Shown here in pieces: positions 60,814-64,000 of a DNA stretch of 64,000 nt. The position numbers were made by a program, and so were the translations under genes. The notes below the pieces were generated by a model. The model saw nothing but the letters and a program-made list of their open reading frames with translations, was not told the origin of the DNA and did not search any database. Location: NCBI GenBank assembly GCA_963664845.1, contig OY761615.1, positions 4,464,001 to 4,528,000 on the forward strand. Reading direction: 5' to 3'. Numbering within the stretch: the stretch's first letter is position 1; each line of letters starts with the position of its first letter. This DNA is from CAIYTF01 sp963664845. GTDB taxonomy: Bacteria > Bacteroidota > Ignavibacteria > Ignavibacteriales > Ignavibacteriaceae.

Positions 60814-61279
60814 TAGCTTACTAAAAAGAGTCGATTAATTTACTGGAACCATCCTAATCATTTGGCAAAACATTATCGTTACATAAATTTGAAACGCAGT
60901 AGCATTATGGATCTCCCTTGGGGTCGATATAACTAAAAAGGTGCCTTGACAAGGGCACAATGTGAATAACCGCGGGGGAACCCCGCGGAGAATGAATCAC
61001 TCAAATCTTACGTCCCCGAAGGCGGGCGAACAAACGCAACCCGAAAAACAAATTGATGAATTATCTGGCACTGGTTGCTAATTTGCCACTGAAATTTCAT
61101 TGGCACCATAGCCGGCAGGTTCACATACTGTGATTGTATTTGCAATAATTCAATTGCAATATTCAGTAAAATATATTATGTTCTTAAATTATGTTTGTTA
61201 TATTCATAAATAACGCAAACGGTGAACTTATAAATTTTTCAAGTTATAAGTTTAAATCATTTTTCGAATATAATGAGTT
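60814..61279. other. Intergenic region with family D repeat
   Basis: No gene seen. It holds the family D repeat at 60941-61032; the 3' half (61100-61279) is AT-rich and precedes the orphan membrane protein. Confidence 0.5.
60941..61032. repeat. Palindromic repeat, family D copy 4
   Basis: GTGCCTTGACAAGGGCAC, AATAACCGCGGGGGAACCCC (pairing as CCGCGGGG/CCCCGCGG) and TCCCCGAAGGCGGGCGAACA, the same three-part order as the other copies. Confidence 0.7.
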
Positions 61280-62206
61280 ATGATAAAGAATCATCTCCAA
61301 GATATTGCTCTTTTAATTGGAGCTATAATCCAAATAACAGGGTTCATTAGCTACTTTAGAGAAATAGCAATAAATCCTGTATACTCTCTCACAATCCTGA
61401 TAATTGGATATTTATTAGTTACGTATTACTGTTTATATAGAATGTTAAAAAAATCAATTACTGATTCTTCTATGTTAGATATAAAAAATATGAGTATCAA
61501 AATGAAATATTATACTTATAGTAGAAGACAAAGAATTATGGCTATTCTGATTTTATTTATTTCTACAATAGCGACATTTAGCTTGGGTTTTACGGTTATC
61601 ACTAAGACCAAAAATCCTATCGCTGAGCCCCCAATGGCGCAAGTGTATCAAATTGCAAATAGAACCGCTTATTTTGATTTTATCAAAATTTATGCAGTTA
61701 ATTGGATTGGCGGCGGTGCCTACGCAATTAGCGGGAAAAATGAATATCCATTAGCCTATATACAAGATACAGATCATTTAGAAAAAATGTCTCGTTTTTA
61801 CGGCACTGCTTGTGCGTTAAAATTTGATCTTGAAACGAGAAATGATATAGGACGGGTTTCTATTGATGATATAATTGTAAAAGTCTCTGATTATAAACCA
61901 TTACCAAAATACGAAGCAATGCTTCCTGCACCTTTTGAAGAAGCAAATGTCCTTTATGTTGAGATAGATAATCCATCTAGAAGTAAAACAAATTTTTTCC
62001 CTGCTATAAAAAGGATTGATCATGGTAAAGTTAAGGATATTGGAATTATGTATTTGGAGTACAAAAAACCTGAAACATTTATTCTAAGAATAAATGCAAA
62101 AAGACCGGGCATTTATACAATTGAATGCCAAATGATTGTGAGATATAAAGACCAAACCGAAAGGATCTATTTAAGCAGTCCTAGTGAATGGTTATTTGAC
62201 AAATAA
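61280..62206 (+). CDS. Orphan membrane protein with large C-terminal domain
   Basis: 308 residues. Three hydrophobic segments (about 7-24, 34-53 and 86-107) are followed by a soluble domain of about 200 residues (VYQIANRTAYFDFIKIYAVN ... IYTIECQMIVRYKDQTERIY) of beta-rich texture, probably on the outer face of the inner membrane. No family is recognised. Codon use is far more AT-rich than in the genes before 57 kb, which together with the neighbouring IS and remnants suggests acquired DNA. The start ATG at 61280 has no strong ribosome site. Confidence 0.65.
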   Translation: MIKNHLQDIALLIGAIIQITGFISYFREIAINPVYSLTILIIGYLLVTYYCLYRMLKKSITDSSMLDIKNMSIKMKYYTYSRRQRIMAILILFISTIATFSLGFTVITKTKNPIAEPPMAQVYQIANRTAYFDFIKIYAVNWIGGGAYAISGKNEYPLAYIQDTDHLEKMSRFYGTACALKFDLETRNDIGRVSIDDIIVKVSDYKPLPKYEAMLPAPFEEANVLYVEIDNPSRSKTNFFPAIKRIDHGKVKDIGIMYLEYKKPETFILRINAKRPGIYTIECQMIVRYKDQTERIYLSSPSEWLFDK

Positions 62207-62344
62207 TGATTAGCAAGAGGATGACTCAATAAAATATTTGAAATGTATAGCAGGTTATGTAAATTAAATCAAACTTCAATTCGAATATTCTATTACTTGT
62301 GCTTAAATGTATTGATAATAATTCCAGTTATTTATTGTGGGTAA

Positions 62345-62758
62345 TTATTCGAACAAATTTTCCAGCTCCTTTTTAGCCTTTTTCTTATCGATTACGATAT
62401 TTTCAACTTCCTGGCGGTCTTTCCAACCATGCTGTTTGAGGGCGAAAATTCAGGCGGCCACTTCCAGTGTCCCTGTGACCATGCCGCTTTCATAGGCGGC
62501 CACTTTTTTTAAGGTGGCGCGTTCGGTGATTGGCCTTAGTTCCTCATGATCATAGAATATCTGCTTTGAAACGTCGATTTCGTAGGCAAATTCGCTTACT
62601 ATCGGCAGCGGCGTATTTTCAATGTATTCTTTGAATTTTATCCGGATCGACTCTATTTCCTCAGAAGTGAGGCAGGGACGGCGGGTCTGGCGGCGCATGT
62701 TACGGTGGACTTTGGTAATGGCACGCTCATTTGTGACCACTGAAGGCACGGAAGACAC
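62345..62758 (-). pseudogene. Small-terminase/DNA-packaging-like gene with in-frame stop
   Basis: The frame reads TSEEIESIRIKFKEYIENTP ... FAYEIDVSKQIFYDHEEL ... LKKVAAYESG and ends at TGA 62450-62452 just after LEVAA. The same frame continues with IFALKQHGWKDRQEVENIVI up to a TAA at 62345, the typical C-terminus (AIFxLKQxGWxDRQ) of small-terminase or DNA-packaging proteins. One nonsense change therefore appears to have truncated it. The start may be GTG 62758 or ATG 62698. A second degraded copy at 63238-63372 keeps a Cys codon (LEVAACIFAL) at the stop position. Confidence 0.65.
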
Positions 62759-63237
62759 GGAAACTACTGAATGATTTTCGGATAGTCCCGGATCATCAGA
62801 TTAGGGCAGAGTGTCAGAATTTTGTTCTCTTTCCATTATAACGTAAACTCACGTTCTGTTAGATAATGATTATAATATTTTTGTCCTGTACTTTTCTTGG
62901 CGCAAGAAAAGTACCAAAAGAACATGCGCTGTAAAATAATTGCTAAAATTCATTTCGTTCCGCGGCGGGAAAACAACTCGCTCGCTTCTCTCGCTCAAAC
63001 AGTTTTTCCCGCTTTTCGCTCCACTCATGAATTTCTTCACGCAATTCTTTTAAGGCGCGGGAAAGCTTCAATTTGAACTGAAAAGAAATTTTAAATGAGA
63101 GAATGAAAGCGAACTTTGTTTTTCCATTATATCATAAACTCACCTTCTGTCAAATTATACTTTGTTTTGAAATATTCGGGGGTAAACATAATTTTATAAA
63201 GAAAATTTTATTCGATAACATTTTAAGTTCTTTCTTG
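62759..63237. other. Non-coding, repeat-containing stretch
   Basis: No credible gene. Features: the hairpin at 62888-62914, a C/G-rich palindromic tract around 62963-63025 of a kind common in bacterial spacers, and two related AT-rich blocks (62830-62862 and 63121-63150) sharing TTCCATTATA and TAAACTCAC/TTCTGT. Confidence 0.5.
62888..62914. repeat. Perfect hairpin GTACTTTTCTTG-GCG-CAAGAAAAGTAC
   Basis: 12-bp arms with a 3-nt centre. Sequences of this type recur in the spacers of many bacterial genomes. It could fold as a stable RNA hairpin. No T tract follows directly. Confidence 0.7.
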
Positions 63238-63372
63238 GTTCTCTTTTTGTTGATCACTATAATTTCGCCTTCCATACTGCTTTCTCCCAGAGAGATTTCT
63301 CCCAAGAGATTCAACATTCATGATGTGTGAGGGCGAAAATACACGCGGCAACTTCTAGGGTATCTGTGTGAT
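63238..63372 (-). pseudogene. Degraded second copy of the small-terminase-like gene end
   Basis: On the minus strand the frame gives DTLEVAACIFALTHHEC, followed after an indel region by GEIIVINKKRTKKELK, which parallels LEVAA-IFALKQHGW and ENIVIDKKKAKKELEN of the 62345-62758 gene. Nucleotide identity is clear around 63315-63372 (GAGGGCGAAAAT...GCGGC..ACTTC). Confidence 0.55.
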
Positions 63373-63507
63373 CCATCCGAAATCCCGCTCGCGGGGCGTG
63401 TTTCGCACCCGTTTCAATTCACTTGTCATCTTCTCAGAGTAATCAAAAATAATCTTGAGCCCATAGGCGAAATCCCGCTCGCTCATACGCGTCAACTTAA
63501 CAGCCAT

Positions 63508-63645
63508 GTTAATCGCCTTGCAAATGCACTATGCTCCAAACCCGTCAGGGTTTGCACATTGGTAGCATCCATCAAAGACAATGATCCGCCAACCCCGTTC
63601 AGGGGTTGAATATGCGGTATATACACTTAACAACATTCGGTTAAT
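63508..63645. repeat. 138-bp dispersed repeat, copy 2
   Basis: Partner of 17658-17795. Holds AACCCGTCAGGGTTTGCACA and AACCCCGTTCAGGGGTTGAA. Confidence 0.8.
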
Positions 63646-64000
63646 GAAATGCTCAGAATAACATCTATTATTTTTATAATAGAGTTCCGTTAGACTGTGT
63701 CCGGTCTCGGCGCATAGGCGTCAACTTAATTCTGCTATTAGCTATAACAGTGCTCTGTAATATATTCCACCGGATGGTCACAAAGCCACGTAAGCGGGTT
63801 CTAAAGAGCCAATCATAAGATAAATTCTTGAGTCATTAAACGATGATTAAAACTTATTTAAGCCGGATTTCGGTGATAAATGCCGTCACCCTAACCATCG
63901 CCCAAAGAGCGATGGAACAAAAAAGCCGCATTATTGGCTGCTAAAAGTCTCCTCTCCCTCCGGGAGATGCGATATAAAGGTGAGGAGTTCGCCTCTGGTA
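63646..64000. other. End of window, no gene seen
   Basis: Contains the 19-bp repeat at 63711-63729 and a hairpin CCATCGC/GCGATGG at 63895-63915 followed by an A-rich run. No convincing coding frame. Confidence 0.5.
63711..63729 (+). repeat. 19-bp dispersed repeat CGCATAGGCGTCAACTTAA, copy 3
   Basis: Exact match to 52175-52193. A diverged relative, TCATACGCGTCAACTTAA, is at 63483-63500. Confidence 0.7.

Noticed and set aside
63103..63330. 75-residue hydrophobic frame on the plus strand
   Set aside because: It runs antisense through the degraded small-terminase copy and an AT-rich repeat; no ribosome site or family pattern.

Overview
The window looks like a chromosome segment of a Gram-negative, Ignavibacteria-like member of the Bacteroidota/Chlorobi group. 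The basis is repeated C-terminal type IX secretion (T9SS) sorting domains with the 'QNYPNPFNP' signature, a PorV-like barrel, TonB receptors with carboxypeptidase-regulatory N-termini, a BamD lipoprotein and one copy of a Bacteroidota-type -7 promoter motif. I infer the clade from these family signatures. There is no rRNA or tRNA to confirm it.

Layout. 1-3789 (minus): a CxxCH cytochrome fused to an outer-membrane barrel, a cupredoxin-like protein and a sensor kinase cut by the window edge. 4230-8355 (plus): YjbQ-like protein, S1/P1 nuclease and a secreted GH13 amylase. 8542-8946: methylmalonyl-CoA epimerase. 9641-17012: TonB receptor, a giant secreted protein and a PorV-like barrel. 17013-18552: repeat-filled spacer. 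18553-22146 (minus): acyl-CoA carboxylase CT, biotin carrier and methylmalonyl-CoA mutase large subunit. 22708-25692: secreted GH31 glucosidase. 25999-29105 (minus): second TonB receptor and a small secreted protein. 29212-31817 (minus): two coupled POT transporters. 31929-41974 (plus): BamD, thioesterase, FG-GAP protein, secreted metalloprotease and ccmABCDEF. 42806-55491: secreted BNR protein, DUF6249/ECF sigma/anti-sigma, aldose epimerase, glycosyltransferase, flippase, enolase, PPIase and an SDR epimerase. 55832-64000: accessory region with an acyltransferase, GNAT, gene remnants, an HPr-domain protein, an IS4-family insertion, an orphan membrane protein, small-terminase-like remnants and dense repeats.

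How it fits together. The GH13 and GH31 enzymes carry T9SS tails and share an identical 14-bp palindrome about 100 bp upstream, which suggests one alpha-glucan regulon. Propionyl-CoA carboxylation, epimerisation and mutation are all encoded, but at two places and without the B12 subunit or a biotin carboxylase. The ccm operon supplies holocytochromes such as the CxxCH barrel protein. Its CcmE has the cysteine variant of the haem-binding motif.

The most notable observations are the shared operator pair, an IS4-family insertion with a clean 9-bp target duplication whose removal restores an open frame, a (probably tandem) HPr-domain protein translationally coupled to that broken gene, the cytochrome-barrel/cupredoxin/kinase operon, and several families of short inverted-repeat elements in the spacers.
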